DNA of 64,000 nt from Rhodobacteraceae bacterium EL53 (lineage in GTDB: Bacteria; Pseudomonadota; Alphaproteobacteria; Rhodobacterales; Rhodobacteraceae): contig OMPR01000002.1 of NCBI GenBank assembly GCA_900313015.1, forward strand, positions 553 to 64,552, in the 5' to 3' direction. The notes beneath the pieces are model-generated. The model ran no database searches. It was not told the DNA's origin and saw only the letters and a program-made list of their open reading frames with translations. Below, piece by piece: positions 45,207 to 55,473 of the stretch (the first letter of the stretch is position 1; each line of letters opens with the position of its first letter). The translations under genes and the position numbers were made by a program.

Positions 45207-46713
45207 GAGGATTCCGTATTCTTGGCGAGAAATTTAGCCATAGGTTACGGGTGATTTTAAAAGAGGACACGCAAAACTTTACGTGACTTGCCCCTCGTTT
45301 TGATCGCAGCTAATCCGCTTCGCTTGTCACAACTCAAAATCTGCTTTGGACTGTGATCGGTGTTTTTATTGGTTCTTGCACAACTGCCGGGCTCAAGCAT
45401 TTTCTGGCCACTTGCTCAGAATTTAGTGTATTCCAAGCTCAGCACAGCGCGACTTGGCTCCGTTTGCTTCCACAGTGCTTCCAGTGTTGGAGGCTGAACG
45501 CGAACGGCCCCGCCGAAGCGAGTTTTAAGGTATTGATATTGTGTTTTTACTTTGGTTTCGGGAGCTCGACACCAACGATACTTACCTAGCCTTCTTCACA
45601 CTCTTGCCTAAAGTCGCATCGACCCGACAATTACGAATTTTGCCGTCCAGTTCTTGGATGACATTAGACTTAACCCCATCAGGATTGATAACTCATTACT
45701 ATCGTTAAACTAGTTTCATAGCGGGTCTTGGACGGCACCTGATCCTGCTGGCGAATATGGGTCAGCTGATCGGATGAATGGTTGCCCGCGACTTTGCAAA
45801 GCTCACTTCTTGCGCAATACGGCCATGGCGGTACCTTGCGATAGCGTGAATGCAAGAATCAGGGCGGGTTGCAGGCCGACATCAGGATCGGATCTAGATG
45901 CGTGCGAACAAGGCGGCCCTTGGTGCAATTCGCTGGACACGCACGCCAACCCAAGAGGCGAGCACGCCCCTCAGGAAGTGACGCCTGGCGGAAGCAATCC
46001 GGACCTGCGTTGGCCGGCCAATTCAGGGAAAAAGGTCTGATGCCTACAGACCTCAGCTGCCTTCGTTCTCCTCATTGCCTTCATTACCTCCGTCGGCCAG
46101 TACAGGAGCAAAGCTGACCCCGGCGTGAACAGAGGGCTGAGACTGAAACAGAGCGACAACAAGATCGGCTAGATCATTCGAGTCGAATTCGAAAGAAAAA
46201 GTATGTGCGTGCATCAAAATGATCCCGAAGCTGATCCCGCCTGGGGTCCGGGAGAATGAAAAACAGCTGTTTTGGGGACAAAAGTCGCGGCTTCCCGCCG
46301 TATGAAAAAGAAGCTGCCCATTAGCGGGATTTTGGCGGCGCACTCGTTGATGACTACACCAACATATCCCAGGTGCCTTGAAAATATGTTGGCTTGGCGT
46401 TTCTTACCGGTGTTTTCAAGCTTGACCGTTAGAGTATTTCCCAAAACGGATTTACTGCCTTTGGCTGATACGCTGCTACTTAATTTTGCCCGCTTTAGGT
46501 GTATTCAAGCTAGTCTTAGAAAGACTTTTGTCGGCTTTGCGTTGGGTTCCAAGGCTACGCCCGCTGTGTCTGGCACGGATGACTGGAGCCAGCCCAAAGC
46601 AAACATTGGCTGGCCAAGTTCGCGCCGTAGTGCAACTTACGCGTTCTTGTCGTTCAAGTGCCGTGCTGTAGTTCGGGATTGAGATGATTGTCAGACTGAG
46701 AGAATGCGCTCAG
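45207..46713. other. 1.5-kb gene-poor region
   Basis: No convincing gene. Short frames occur on both strands. The only one with protein-like composition is a minus-strand stretch ending at 46053 (HAHTFSFEFDSNDLADLVVA, then LFQSQPSVHAGVSF), which lacks a good start and may be a fragment. The rest looks like decayed DNA. The region separates the catabolic block from two small genes. Confidence 0.45.
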
Positions 46714-47265
46714 TTACTGGCCATCTTCTAGCATCTTATGTGCCTCGGTGCCTGTCAGTTTTTGGTTGTTCGCGCTCAGTTCGTATGCAGTTTCGCCCAT
46801 TTCGGTTCTGGCAGCAACATCTGCACCAGCTTCGAGCAAAGCTATGATATTCTCTGGCGATCCAAATTTCGCCGCGCCGTGTATTGGCGTCCAATCATTT
46901 GCTGTTTTCGCATCCACATCTGCCCCTGCATCGAGAAGCAACCTGACATTTTCAGTTGTTCCGGTTGCTGCCACGAAATGAAGCGGCGTTCGATCCCATT
47001 GATCCTTTGCGGTTACATCTGCACCTGCAGCAAGCAATGCAGAGATTACTTCTGGTTTTGCTCCCGCAACCCAGTGCAAGGCAGATTTTCCGATTTCATC
47101 CCTTGCATTCACATTGACACCTTGGTCGATCAATTGTTGAACACCTGCGGTTGTCGCTGACAAGTAGAATTCAGCGCCGCATAGATCGGTGCATTCGTCC
47201 GCTGCAAGCACTGGATTTGCAGCGAAAACCAGCACCGACGCCATAGCAAAATATGCGTATTTCAT
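46714..47265 (-). CDS. Periplasmic ankyrin-repeat protein
   Basis: 183 residues from the ATG at 47265 (AGGA 8 bp upstream), beginning with a Sec signal (MKYAYFAMASVLVFAANPVL, then AA). After a short Cys-containing segment (ECTDLCGAE) come four ankyrin repeats: NVNARDEIGKSALHWVA, DVTAKDQWDRTPLHFVA, DVDAKTANDWTPIHGAA and DVAARTEMGETAYEL. It is a protein-interaction module in the cell envelope; the partner is unknown. A longer reading upstream would mask the signal peptide. Confidence 0.88.
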   Translation of the reverse strand: MKYAYFAMASVLVFAANPVLAADECTDLCGAEFYLSATTAGVQQLIDQGVNVNARDEIGKSALHWVAGAKPEVISALLAAGADVTAKDQWDRTPLHFVAATGTTENVRLLLDAGADVDAKTANDWTPIHGAAKFGSPENIIALLEAGADVAARTEMGETAYELSANNQKLTGTEAHKMLEDGQ

Positions 47266-47522
47266 TGTAATATCCTGTTTGAACATGGCCCATAATAACA
47301 CAAATACTCGCAAGCCTCTCCGTACGACAAATCGACCCAAAGCGATGGTCCGCTCAAGGCCAATGCAGGCATCACTACGATGACTTCAGTGATAGCGAGT
47401 TCGCTCCAATCCGCCATTGATGTCAAAATGACATGTCAACTTTGGGCTGGGGAGCGCCCTTCGCATCAGGTTTCAACGAACGTTGGTGTTGCGGGACGAA
47501 ACTGCCGGAGAAGAATCTTACT
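47266..47522. other. Spacer between ankyrin and membrane-protein genes
   Basis: About 260 bp; no gene, RNA or clear terminator recognised. Confidence 0.35.
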
Positions 47523-47954
47523 TCAGCGGCTGACGCGGTATCCTGTGTAGATCCAAATGCATAGAAGAACTACTGCTGCAAAAACAGGGTCAATAAACTC
47601 AAGGCTCACCTCGCCCGGCATCTTTTCTTCTAACCAGTCCGATACAAAATTGTCGGCGCGTAAGACAATCCCGATAATGGCAAATCCGCCTAAGAACAGT
47701 GTTGCGCCCGCTGCTTCGCCAATTGCTTTGTGTTGGTATTGAGTTAGTGATTTTGGCAACAACCTAATAAAATCATTCAGTATTTTTCCGATGAACCAAA
47801 TAGAGACAAAAAACAAAAATAAACTAAACCCAGCGTATGGGTTCTTGAGCGCCATTAGGCCGGAGATCGCCAACGGGATGACAAACCGCAACTTGTACTT
47901 CTCCGCGAAGCGATCAATCTTCTTATCCAATTGATCTGATTTCGTATCAGACAA
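47523..47954 (-). CDS. Uncharacterised inner-membrane protein
   Basis: 143 residues with a charged N-terminus (MSDTKSDQLDKKIDRFAEKY) and about four hydrophobic segments: near 24-42, 42-62 (FSLFLFFVSIWFIGKIL), 82-98 (GATLFLGGFAIIGIVL) and 120-138 (VFAAVVLLCIWIYTGY). No family is recognised. It stands alone on the minus strand. Confidence 0.65.
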   Translation of the reverse strand: MSDTKSDQLDKKIDRFAEKYKLRFVIPLAISGLMALKNPYAGFSLFLFFVSIWFIGKILNDFIRLLPKSLTQYQHKAIGEAAGATLFLGGFAIIGIVLRADNFVSDWLEEKMPGEVSLEFIDPVFAAVVLLCIWIYTGYRVSR

Positions 47955-48310
47955 TGTCAGCTTCCTTTATGCTGGTCCGGCGAGAAGTTGGCTTATGGCA
48001 AGCGTCAAGTCAAACCAGCAGTTTGGGCTCGAAGCGGCCTACCGCAACTCGCCCAACGTGCCAAAATGCAGCCTTGCGCGTGAATGGCAGCAATTGTGGT
48101 CTGTTAGAATGTCGAACCTTGGCGCGGTCGGCGAATGGTATGGCGAGACCTACCAAAGACCTCCACGGATGCAGTGGATATATTCACTTAGGACACCCTT
48201 GGGCAGAAAGGTGTCAAAGCCTGACCTGTTAAAGACACCAGCCAGATACATTGGACTAGATCATCTGTCTGGGATCGCGTTTAGGCCAAAACCTGCGTGT
48301 TGTATGGGTC
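47955..48310. other. Spacer with no supported gene
   Basis: About 355 bp. An open frame here continues antisense through the M24 gene but has no family-like content. I see no promoter or terminator that can be assigned. Confidence 0.35.
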
Positions 48311-49426
48311 TCAGTCTTTTACCGGCAGTAGGCGCACAGTGCGCGGCAATTCGGAAAGGATTTCGACGCCGCCTGAATGCAGGAAGGCCACGTCTTCCAG
48401 CCGGATACCAAACTCCTCTTTCAGGTAGATGCCGGGTTCAACGGAAAACGCGTTTCCGACCCTCAAGGGTTCGGGGTAGTTGGCGGCGATATATGGAGGT
48501 TCGTGTACGTCAACGCCCAGTCCATGACCTGTCCGGTGCAGGAACTCCGGGCCAAAGCCAGCGTCCTGAATCACCGTACGGGCGGCCTTATCAACGTCAC
48601 TGCACAGGGTGCCGGGCAGGGCGGCCGATTGCGCAGATTGGACAGCTTGTTCAACGATGCCAGCCACTTCATAGAACCGGGCATTCGGCCTGTCCCCATA
48701 CCAGGCACAGCGTGTCATGTCTGAAGGGTAGCCTCGTAAGCGGCATCCCGCGTCGATTAGCACGGCCATATCAGGCTGCAGGGTATCTGTGGTCGTGTGA
48801 TGGTGCGGATAGGCGCTGTTCTTTCCAAAAGCAACGATGCAAAAAGCGGGTTCTGCCCCATTTCCCACATAATGATCGTTGATGATATCGCGCACTTCGA
48901 TTTCAGTCATACCGGTGTGCAAGGCCTCGAACGCCCGCTCAAAGGCAGCATCGTTCAAAAGTGCACTGTCTTTCAAGAGTTGTCGTTCCTCAGCATCTTT
49001 TTCAGCGCGCAGAAGGCCAACCGTATCCAGCGTGAAGCGATGTGTCGGGGTGTCCAACTGATCAAGGAGCAGGAACGAAAAATCAGTACGCATCATCTCG
49101 TCCAACACGATGCTGAGGCCGGGGCGTTTGACGTTTGCCTCGGTCAAAAGCTGCGTAAGGGCGCCCAGCGGACCGTCAGCATCGCTCCATTCAAAAAAAG
49201 GAACGTTGGCACATTGGGCGCGTGACGCCTCGGCGTTCAGGAGGGGCATGAGCACGCCAACTTGATTGTCGGTGACAATCGCCATAACCGGGCGCTCATC
49301 GCCATGTGGGTTCAGTCCCAAGAGCCATTGCATGTGGCTGCCCGGCCCGATGGCGACCAGATCAGTGTTGGTTTCCACCATTCGCTGGCGCAATCGCGCC
49401 AACCTGCTTTCCACAATATCAGACAA
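48311..49426 (-). CDS. M24 family metallopeptidase (Xaa-Pro dipeptidase/creatinase fold)
   Basis: About 371 residues. I chose TTG at 49426 because GAGGAGAGG lies just upstream and the start follows the regulator stop by 35 bp; upstream in-frame ATGs lie inside that gene. The pita-bread metal ligands are in sequence: IDAGCRLRGYPSDMTRC (two Asp), HRTGHGLGVDVHEPP (His), FSVEPGIYL (Glu) and IRLEDV (Glu). All five are kept, so a dinuclear metallopeptidase is expected rather than metal-free creatinase. It is last in the peptide-transporter operon and fits cleavage of an imported X-Pro peptide. Confidence 0.9.
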   Translation of the reverse strand: MSDIVESRLARLRQRMVETNTDLVAIGPGSHMQWLLGLNPHGDERPVMAIVTDNQVGVLMPLLNAEASRAQCANVPFFEWSDADGPLGALTQLLTEANVKRPGLSIVLDEMMRTDFSFLLLDQLDTPTHRFTLDTVGLLRAEKDAEERQLLKDSALLNDAAFERAFEALHTGMTEIEVRDIINDHYVGNGAEPAFCIVAFGKNSAYPHHHTTTDTLQPDMAVLIDAGCRLRGYPSDMTRCAWYGDRPNARFYEVAGIVEQAVQSAQSAALPGTLCSDVDKAARTVIQDAGFGPEFLHRTGHGLGVDVHEPPYIAANYPEPLRVGNAFSVEPGIYLKEEFGIRLEDVAFLHSGGVEILSELPRTVRLLPVKD

Positions 49427-49461
49427 AGAGCCTCTCCTCAGTGGCAATACGTTGGGTGGGG

Positions 49462-50064
49462 TCAGCCGCGATGCCCGGGCAAACGGCCTTTCTGAGCGTC
49501 CTGCAAGACAACCAAAGTGCCGGTCCACAGCATACGCGCGGGGATGTCGCCCACGGTTTTCCACCCATGGGGCGTTATTCCATTGTAATGCAAGCTATCG
49601 CCCTCACGCAGTGTAAAGGTTTCACCATCCAAGCTTTTTTCGATCGATCCACTGAGGACGTATATGAATTCCTCGCCCTCATGTTGAAAAGTTTCGGACT
49701 GAAATCCCGGGGGACAATTCACGATGAAGGCTGACAATTCGTGACCTGGGAACTCGGTGCTGAGCGCTTCATAAGTTACGCCGGTGTCCGAGATCGAGAA
49801 TTTGCGCCGCTGGTCGGCATAGGAGACAGCATCCCCCGGTTTGGGCGTGATCACAAAGTAGTCAAGGCCCAAGTCAAGCGCACGGGCAATCTGTGCCAAG
49901 GTTCCAAGCGAGGGCGTAGCATTGCCCCTTTCGACCTGCGACAGGTAGCCGACGGACACACCTGCCTTGTCGCAGAGCTCTTTAAGGGTCAACTTGCGCT
50001 TCTGTCGGCACTTGCGAATCAAGTTGCCAAGCTTTGCCGGTTCGATCTTTTCGGATGCTATCAT
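49462..50064 (-). CDS. XRE-cupin transcriptional regulator
   Basis: 200 residues from the ATG at 50064, which has AGGAGG 7-8 bp upstream; a GTG at 50073 overlaps that site. The N-terminal helix-turn-helix is LGNLIRKCRQKRKLTLKELC, then VSVGYLSQVERGNATPSLGT. The C-terminal cupin is at about 115-195 (HEGEEFIYVLSGSIEKSLDG, then REGDSLHYNGITPHGW). This is the PuuR-like architecture, in which a small catabolite binds the cupin. It lies between the transporter ATPase and the M24 gene, so it probably controls this operon. Confidence 0.92.
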   Translation of the reverse strand: MIASEKIEPAKLGNLIRKCRQKRKLTLKELCDKAGVSVGYLSQVERGNATPSLGTLAQIARALDLGLDYFVITPKPGDAVSYADQRRKFSISDTGVTYEALSTEFPGHELSAFIVNCPPGFQSETFQHEGEEFIYVLSGSIEKSLDGETFTLREGDSLHYNGITPHGWKTVGDIPARMLWTGTLVVLQDAQKGRLPGHRG

Positions 50065-50136
50065 GTCACACACCTCCTGATTGCAGGTGTAAGGCCCACG
50101 CAGGAGGCAGGTGATATGAAAAAAGGACGCATTCCG

Positions 50137-51828
50137 TCAGCCTGACAACTGCGCCAATCGGGGCATCAGATCAAGCAAATGGGCGGTATACTCCTGCTTG
50201 GGGTTGGCGAACAGCGTTTCAGTGTCCTGCACCTCGATCAACTGGCCCTGTTTCATCACACCAACGCGGTCACACATCTGACGCACCACCGGCAGGTCAT
50301 GGCTGATGAACAACATGGTAAGGCCTAAGTATTCCTGCAAATCTTTGAGAATGTTTAGAATTTGCGCCTGAATGGACACATCCAACGCACTGGTGGGTTC
50401 ATCGCAGATTAGGAACCGTGGCTGCGTTGCCAGGGCACGGGCAATCGAGATTCGCTGCCGCTGGCCACCTGAGAACTCATGCGGGTACTTCGCCGCTGCT
50501 GCACGAGTCAGACCGACACGATCCAGCAATTCGTGCACCCGCCCGCTAATCTGATCCGGCGGTAAGAGTTTGTGGTGTATCAACGGCTCGGCCACGATGT
50601 TTTCCACTTTCATGCGCGGATTCAGGCTTGAGAACGGATCTTGGAAAATCATCTGGATCTGTTTGCGATAGTTCGCAATGTCGACCGTGGACATGGCTGT
50701 GACGTCATCTCCGTCAAAGTTGATCTTGCCACCGTCAACCGGCAGGAGCGTGCCGATCATGCGCGCAACTGTGGATTTCCCAGATCCGCTTTCTCCGACA
50801 AGGCCAAAAACCTCACCATCATTGATGTCGAACGACACGTCATCTACGGCGGTGAAGTAGGTGCGCCGGGACGGTAGGATAGCGGATTTTTCCAAGAACT
50901 TCTTGGTGATCCCCTCGACTTCGAGCAGTGCGCCGGATTTGGACAGGGCCGGTTTTTTCCAGTTGCGGGCGAGGTCTTCGATCTTGAAGGTGGTTTCACG
51001 ACCGCCATAACTGACCTGCTGGAAGCGGTGCAACTTGACCTGCGGGCGCGGCACGGCAGAGATCAGCGACTTGGTATATTCATGTTCCGGGGTGCTCAGA
51101 ACCTTGTCGGTTGGTCCGTTCTCGACAACCTCGCCAGAGTACATGACGGTGACCTGGTCGGTGGTGTCGGCGATCACACCCATGTCGTGCGTAACAAGGA
51201 TCACGCCCACCTGCGTTTCCGAGGCCAGTTCCTTGATAAGGTCAAGCACCTGCGCCTGAATGGACACGTCCAGCGCGGTTGTCGGCTCATCCGCAACGAT
51301 GACTGAAGGATTGGAGCACAAAGCAAGCGCGATAACGACACGCTGGCGCATACCGCCCGAGAATTGATGCGGATACTGGTTGAACCGCGCGGTTGGGTTC
51401 GGGATCGATACCCGGTCCAGCAGGGCGAGCGCGCGTTCCTTTGCCTCGGCGGCAGAGACTTTCAGGTGCAGTTGGATCGTTTCGACCAGTTGTTCACCAA
51501 TGGTGAACAACGGATTGAGCGAGGTCAGGGGATCCTGAAAGATCATGCCGATCTCGCGACCGCGAATGGCGCGCTTTTCCTCCGCACTGAGGTTGTCGAT
51601 GCGGCGTCCCTTAAGCCAGATTTCTCCGGAAGCAATACGGGCAGGGTCGTCCAGGAGCCCGATGATGGCGTTGCCCGTCATCGACTTGCCCGCGCCACTT
51701 TCGCCGACAACACCGCGGATTTCTCCGGGGTAGATGTCATAGCTGACATTCTGTACAGGTTTGAACAGCCCGTGGCGCGTTGGAATTTCGACCGTTAGTT
51801 CACGGATGGACAATACGGGTTCGGTCAT
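50137..51828 (-). CDS. Oligopeptide-type ABC transporter ATPase, two fused domains (DppD-DppF type)
   Basis: 563 residues with two complete ABC cassettes. Domain 1 has [31 protein letters not shown] and [12 protein letters not shown]; domain 2 has [30 protein letters not shown] and [11 protein letters not shown]. Each ends with the oligopeptide-type extension (for example [30 protein letters not shown]). It powers uptake through the two permeases encoded upstream and overlaps the second permease gene by 4 bp. Confidence 0.96.
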   Translation of the reverse strand: MTEPVLSIRELTVEIPTRHGLFKPVQNVSYDIYPGEIRGVVGESGAGKSMTGNAIIGLLDDPARIASGEIWLKGRRIDNLSAEEKRAIRGREIGMIFQDPLTSLNPLFTIGEQLVETIQLHLKVSAAEAKERALALLDRVSIPNPTARFNQYPHQFSGGMRQRVVIALALCSNPSVIVADEPTTALDVSIQAQVLDLIKELASETQVGVILVTHDMGVIADTTDQVTVMYSGEVVENGPTDKVLSTPEHEYTKSLISAVPRPQVKLHRFQQVSYGGRETTFKIEDLARNWKKPALSKSGALLEVEGITKKFLEKSAILPSRRTYFTAVDDVSFDINDGEVFGLVGESGSGKSTVARMIGTLLPVDGGKINFDGDDVTAMSTVDIANYRKQIQMIFQDPFSSLNPRMKVENIVAEPLIHHKLLPPDQISGRVHELLDRVGLTRAAAAKYPHEFSGGQRQRISIARALATQPRFLICDEPTSALDVSIQAQILNILKDLQEYLGLTMLFISHDLPVVRQMCDRVGVMKQGQLIEVQDTETLFANPKQEYTAHLLDLMPRLAQLSG

Positions 51829-52787
51829 TTCAGCCTCGGGTTCAATACGTCGCGCAGCCAGTCACCCAGCATGTTCACACTGAGCGCCAGCGCCAGCAAG
51901 GTGCAGGCAGGGAAGAAAAGGATCCACCATTCACCGGAGAACAGGTAACCCTGTCCGATGCGGATCAACGTACCCAGAGATGGTTGCGTGGGGGGGGCAC
52001 CCACTCCGAGGAAGCTGAGCGTGGCTTCGGCGATGATCGCCAGCGCCAGTGAGATGGTGGCAATCACCAGCACGGGTGACAGGATGTTGGGCAGAATATG
52101 ACGCAACATGATGGTCGAAGGGCGCCGCCCAATCAACCTGGCCGCCGACACGTAGTCCTTGTTCTTTTCCACCAACGTCGCGCCGCGCACAACGCGAGCG
52201 AACTGCACCCAGTCGCTAAGACCAATGGCGAGGATCAGTACCCAAATTGCCATTTGGTCGCGGTGTTCGATCGGAGTGATGCCTTTGGCAATACCAAAGA
52301 TCAGCATCGCAACAAGGATGGACGGGAAGGTCAGCTGCACGTCGGCGGCGCGCATGATGAAACTGTCGGTCCAGCCCCCGAAATACCCGGCCAAAAGACC
52401 GAGAAAGATGCCAAGAACCACTGCGAACAAAACGGCTGCAAAGCCTACGAATAGCGAAATCCGCATACCGTAAAGGATGGTCGAAAACACGTCCCGCCCC
52501 TGATCGTCGGTGCCCATCAGGAAGGTCTCGCCCGTAAAGGCATTTGGCGTCATCGGCGGTGTGAAACCGTTCATCAAGTTCAACGATGTGGGGTCGAACG
52601 GGTTGGTTGTCGCAATCAAAGGGGCGAATATGGCCGACAGGATCAACAGCATCGCCACGGCGGCCGACACCATCGCGACGGGCGAGTGGCGGAAAGCGTA
52701 ATAGAGGTCACTGTCCAGCGCGCGGCGTAGCCGGGATGGGCGCGCCGATTGCGTTTCTTTTTGCGCAGAAATGGGTTGATCGGTCAC
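51825..52787 (-). CDS. Oligopeptide-type ABC transporter permease (DppC type)
   Basis: 320 residues. It has an N-terminal cytosolic segment, a first membrane helix (VAMVSAAVAMLLILSAIFAP), the DppC extracytoplasmic marker MGTDDQGRDVFSTILYGMRI, and the EAA loop YVSAARLIGRRPSTIMLRHI then LPN. Four-base overlaps with both neighbours show coupled translation. Confidence 0.95.
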   Translation of the reverse strand: MTDQPISAQKETQSARPSRLRRALDSDLYYAFRHSPVAMVSAAVAMLLILSAIFAPLIATTNPFDPTSLNLMNGFTPPMTPNAFTGETFLMGTDDQGRDVFSTILYGMRISLFVGFAAVLFAVVLGIFLGLLAGYFGGWTDSFIMRAADVQLTFPSILVAMLIFGIAKGITPIEHRDQMAIWVLILAIGLSDWVQFARVVRGATLVEKNKDYVSAARLIGRRPSTIMLRHILPNILSPVLVIATISLALAIIAEATLSFLGVGAPPTQPSLGTLIRIGQGYLFSGEWWILFFPACTLLALALSVNMLGDWLRDVLNPRLK

Positions 52788-53755
52788 TTGGCACTCACCC
52801 TTAAACGTGGATCGATGAAGGCATAGAGGATATCAACCAAGAGGTTGATGACGACGAACATCACCGAAATCATCATCAGATATGCGGCCATGACCGGGAT
52901 ATCGACAAACTGGATTGCGTTGATGAACAAAAGCCCGAGGCCGGGCCACTGAAAGACAGTTTCGGTGATGATCGCAAAGGCGATGATTGCCCCCAATTGC
53001 AAACCGATCACAGTGATGACCGGGACCATTGTGTTCTTGAGCGCGTGGCGGAAGTTGATCACTCGGTCGCTCAGCCCGCGCGCGCGGGCAAAGCGGATGT
53101 AGTCTTGGCGCAGCACTTCGAGCATCTCGGAACGCACCAGCCGCATTATGAGGGTCATTTGGTAAAGTCCTAGGGTGATCGCCGGCAGGATAAGCGCCTT
53201 GAGACCGGATTCAGTCAATAAACCGGTGGTCCAGCCGCCAATCTTGACCACCTCACCGCGGCCAAAACTAGGCAGCCATCCGAGTTCAACTGAAAACAGG
53301 TAGATCAGCAGAATACCAATCAGGAAGGTCGGCAGGGACACCCCAATCAGGGAGGCAGACATGATGAAATGGGCGGCGAAACCGTCGCGGCGAATGGCGG
53401 TAAACACACCCAGCGCAATGCCCATCACAACGGCAAAGATCGCCGATAGAGCGGCCAGTTCCAGCGTGGCCGGAGCGCGCTCCTTGATAATCTCAGAGAC
53501 TTCGCGACCCTGACGGTAGCTGATGCCAAAATTGCCTTGTGCCGCTTCATTGAGGAATTTGAAGTACTGTACAGGAAGCGGTTTATCGAGGCCCAACTGC
53601 GCGCGCAGACGCTCAACGTCGTCCATCGTGCGTTCTTGGCCAAGCATGTTGTCAATCGGGTCACCCACAAAGGTGAACATAGAAAACGCAATAGCGCCGG
53701 TAACGACCAGAACCAGCATAGATTGGAACACACGCTTTAGGATGAATGGCAACAT
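52784..53755 (-). CDS. Oligopeptide-type ABC transporter permease (DppB type)
   Basis: About 323 residues from the ATG at 53755 (MLPFILKRVFQSMLVLVVTG), the usual DppB start; a GTG at 53782 would add nine residues without a better ribosome-binding site. The family pattern FVGDPIDNMLG, GNFGISYRQGREV and the EAA loop YIRFARARGLSDRVINFRHA are present. It pairs with the DppC-type permease encoded 3' and overlapping it. Confidence 0.94.
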   Translation of the reverse strand: MLPFILKRVFQSMLVLVVTGAIAFSMFTFVGDPIDNMLGQERTMDDVERLRAQLGLDKPLPVQYFKFLNEAAQGNFGISYRQGREVSEIIKERAPATLELAALSAIFAVVMGIALGVFTAIRRDGFAAHFIMSASLIGVSLPTFLIGILLIYLFSVELGWLPSFGRGEVVKIGGWTTGLLTESGLKALILPAITLGLYQMTLIMRLVRSEMLEVLRQDYIRFARARGLSDRVINFRHALKNTMVPVITVIGLQLGAIIAFAIITETVFQWPGLGLLFINAIQFVDIPVMAAYLMMISVMFVVINLLVDILYAFIDPRLRVSAK

Positions 53756-53892
53756 CGCAGAGGCTTTCTTGTGCCAATACACGTGGGGTCACGCGTTGAA
53801 TTGGCGGGTCACGGAAGGGGGCCGGGGCGAGGAATTCCTACGACGCCCGTCAGAAACGGGCCGCCCGCAATAGGCAAGCGGCCCAGATTGAT

Positions 53893-55473
53893 TTACTTCA
53901 TGGTGAAGTATTTGACGCGGGGCTGATCTTCGGGATCAACCTCGATGCCGACACTGTCACTCATGCCCCAGTTCAGCACTTGGTGGTGAATTGGGATATA
54001 GAGCTGCTCGTCCTGAACAACCCGCCAAATGGCGGCGATATCCGCGTTCCGGGCGTCCAGATCGGTGTTGGAAGCCAGCGATTTGATCTTGGTGTTCACG
54101 TCACTTTTGTCAAAGCCGGTTCCGTTCCAGGTTCCGATATCGCTTCCACGACCATGCACCAGAAAGTTGAAGATGTATTCCGAATCGTATGTCGGAACAC
54201 CCCAGCCCAGCATGTAGAAGTCGGTCTTGCCGTCCGTGATTTTGGGGAAGTGCTGTGCCTTGGGGATGGCGTCCAGATTCACTTTGATGCCGATCTGACC
54301 CAGCATGCCGACTGCGGCTTGACAGATCGCTTCGTCGTTGATGTAGCGATCATTCGGGCAGTCCAGACGGATCGAGAAGCCTTCGCCGTAGCCGGCTTCG
54401 GCCATAAGTGCTTTGGCGCCGTCCATATCAGTGGAGCTTTCACCGTCCATCGCCGCGGTCCAGCCATTCACAAAAGGTGGTGCGATCATACCGGCAGGCT
54501 GAGACTGGCCACGCATCACGACCTGACGGATGGCATCGCGATTGATCGCCATGGACATCGCCTTGCGCACGCGTACGTCTGCCAGTGGGTTCTTACCATC
54601 GACGTTGTCGGCTTCAAGGTCAGCCGCGCCCTGGTTCATCCCAAAGAAGATCACACGGTTTTGTGGGGCCTGTTTGACAGTCAAACCATCTGCACTGTCC
54701 ACGCGGGCCAAATCCTGTACCGGCATATCCTGAAGGAAGTTCACCTCACCCGACAGAAGTGCAGCAACACGCGTGGCGGCGTTCTGGATCGGGGTATAGA
54801 CGATTTCGCTGACTTCCAATGGGAAGTCGTTGCGGCCCCAGTACTCTTCGTTGCGCACCATGACGGTTTTCACGTCAGGCTCGCGGCTGACCAGTTTGTA
54901 AGCGCCGGTGCCGTTCACATTGGTGGTCGCAAAGGTAATTTCGCCACCTTCAAAGTCTTGCACGTCGACTGTGTTGTTCGCCTCGGTCCAACCCTTGTCC
55001 ATCATGAACAGGTTAGTCAGATTCGACGGAAGGATCGGGTTTGGACCGTCGGTTTCAATCTCAACAGTATGGTCGCCAACTGCGCGCACGGCGGTGATCG
55101 AGCCGATGAGCTCTTTCATGTCCGAGTTCGGCTGTTTCGCACGCTCAAAGCTGAACACCACGTCCTCGGCGGTGAAATCTGCTCCATCGTGAAATTTCAC
55201 ACCTTTGCGCAGGTTGAACACCCAGACGTTCGGATTGTCAGCACTGGGGGCCCAGTCAGTCGCCAGAGTCGGAACGAACGCGCCGCTGGTGTCGCGGATA
55301 ATCAGCGGCTCATACATCTGGTGACGCATGGTGTGGCTGGGGCCTTCGTTTTGCGAGTGCGGATCCAATGTCAGGGCGTCACCCGCGCGAGCCCATTTAA
55401 GGGTTTCGGCGTTGACCACGGCAGTTGACGACATTAGCGCCGCAACCGTCAGGAGTGTTAGTGTCTTTTTCAT
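53893..55473 (-). CDS. ABC transporter solute-binding protein, family 5 (peptide/nickel type)
   Basis: 526 residues from the ATG at 55473, with GCGAGG upstream and a Sec signal (MKKTLTLLTVAALMSSTAVV, then NAE). The body matches SBP_bac_5: LKWARAGDALTLDPHSQNEG, HQMYEPLIIRD, WVFNLRKGVKFHDGADFTAE followed by DVVFSFERA, and RKAMSMAINRDAI. It binds peptides or similar ligands in the periplasm. It is first of the six-gene minus-strand run ending with the M24 peptidase. Confidence 0.96.
   Translation of the reverse strand: MKKTLTLLTVAALMSSTAVVNAETLKWARAGDALTLDPHSQNEGPSHTMRHQMYEPLIIRDTSGAFVPTLATDWAPSADNPNVWVFNLRKGVKFHDGADFTAEDVVFSFERAKQPNSDMKELIGSITAVRAVGDHTVEIETDGPNPILPSNLTNLFMMDKGWTEANNTVDVQDFEGGEITFATTNVNGTGAYKLVSREPDVKTVMVRNEEYWGRNDFPLEVSEIVYTPIQNAATRVAALLSGEVNFLQDMPVQDLARVDSADGLTVKQAPQNRVIFFGMNQGAADLEADNVDGKNPLADVRVRKAMSMAINRDAIRQVVMRGQSQPAGMIAPPFVNGWTAAMDGESSTDMDGAKALMAEAGYGEGFSIRLDCPNDRYINDEAICQAAVGMLGQIGIKVNLDAIPKAQHFPKITDGKTDFYMLGWGVPTYDSEYIFNFLVHGRGSDIGTWNGTGFDKSDVNTKIKSLASNTDLDARNADIAAIWRVVQDEQLYIPIHHQVLNWGMSDSVGIEVDPEDQPRVKYFTMK

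Noticed and set aside
47995-48882. 295-residue plus-strand open frame
   Set aside because: Its second half is antisense to the M24 peptidase metal-binding region, and its composition is Arg/Pro-rich and not protein-like.
53980-55428. 482-residue plus-strand open frame
   Set aside because: It lies fully antisense to the family 5 solute-binding protein gene, which has a signal peptide, ribosome-binding site and family motifs; the antisense product has none.
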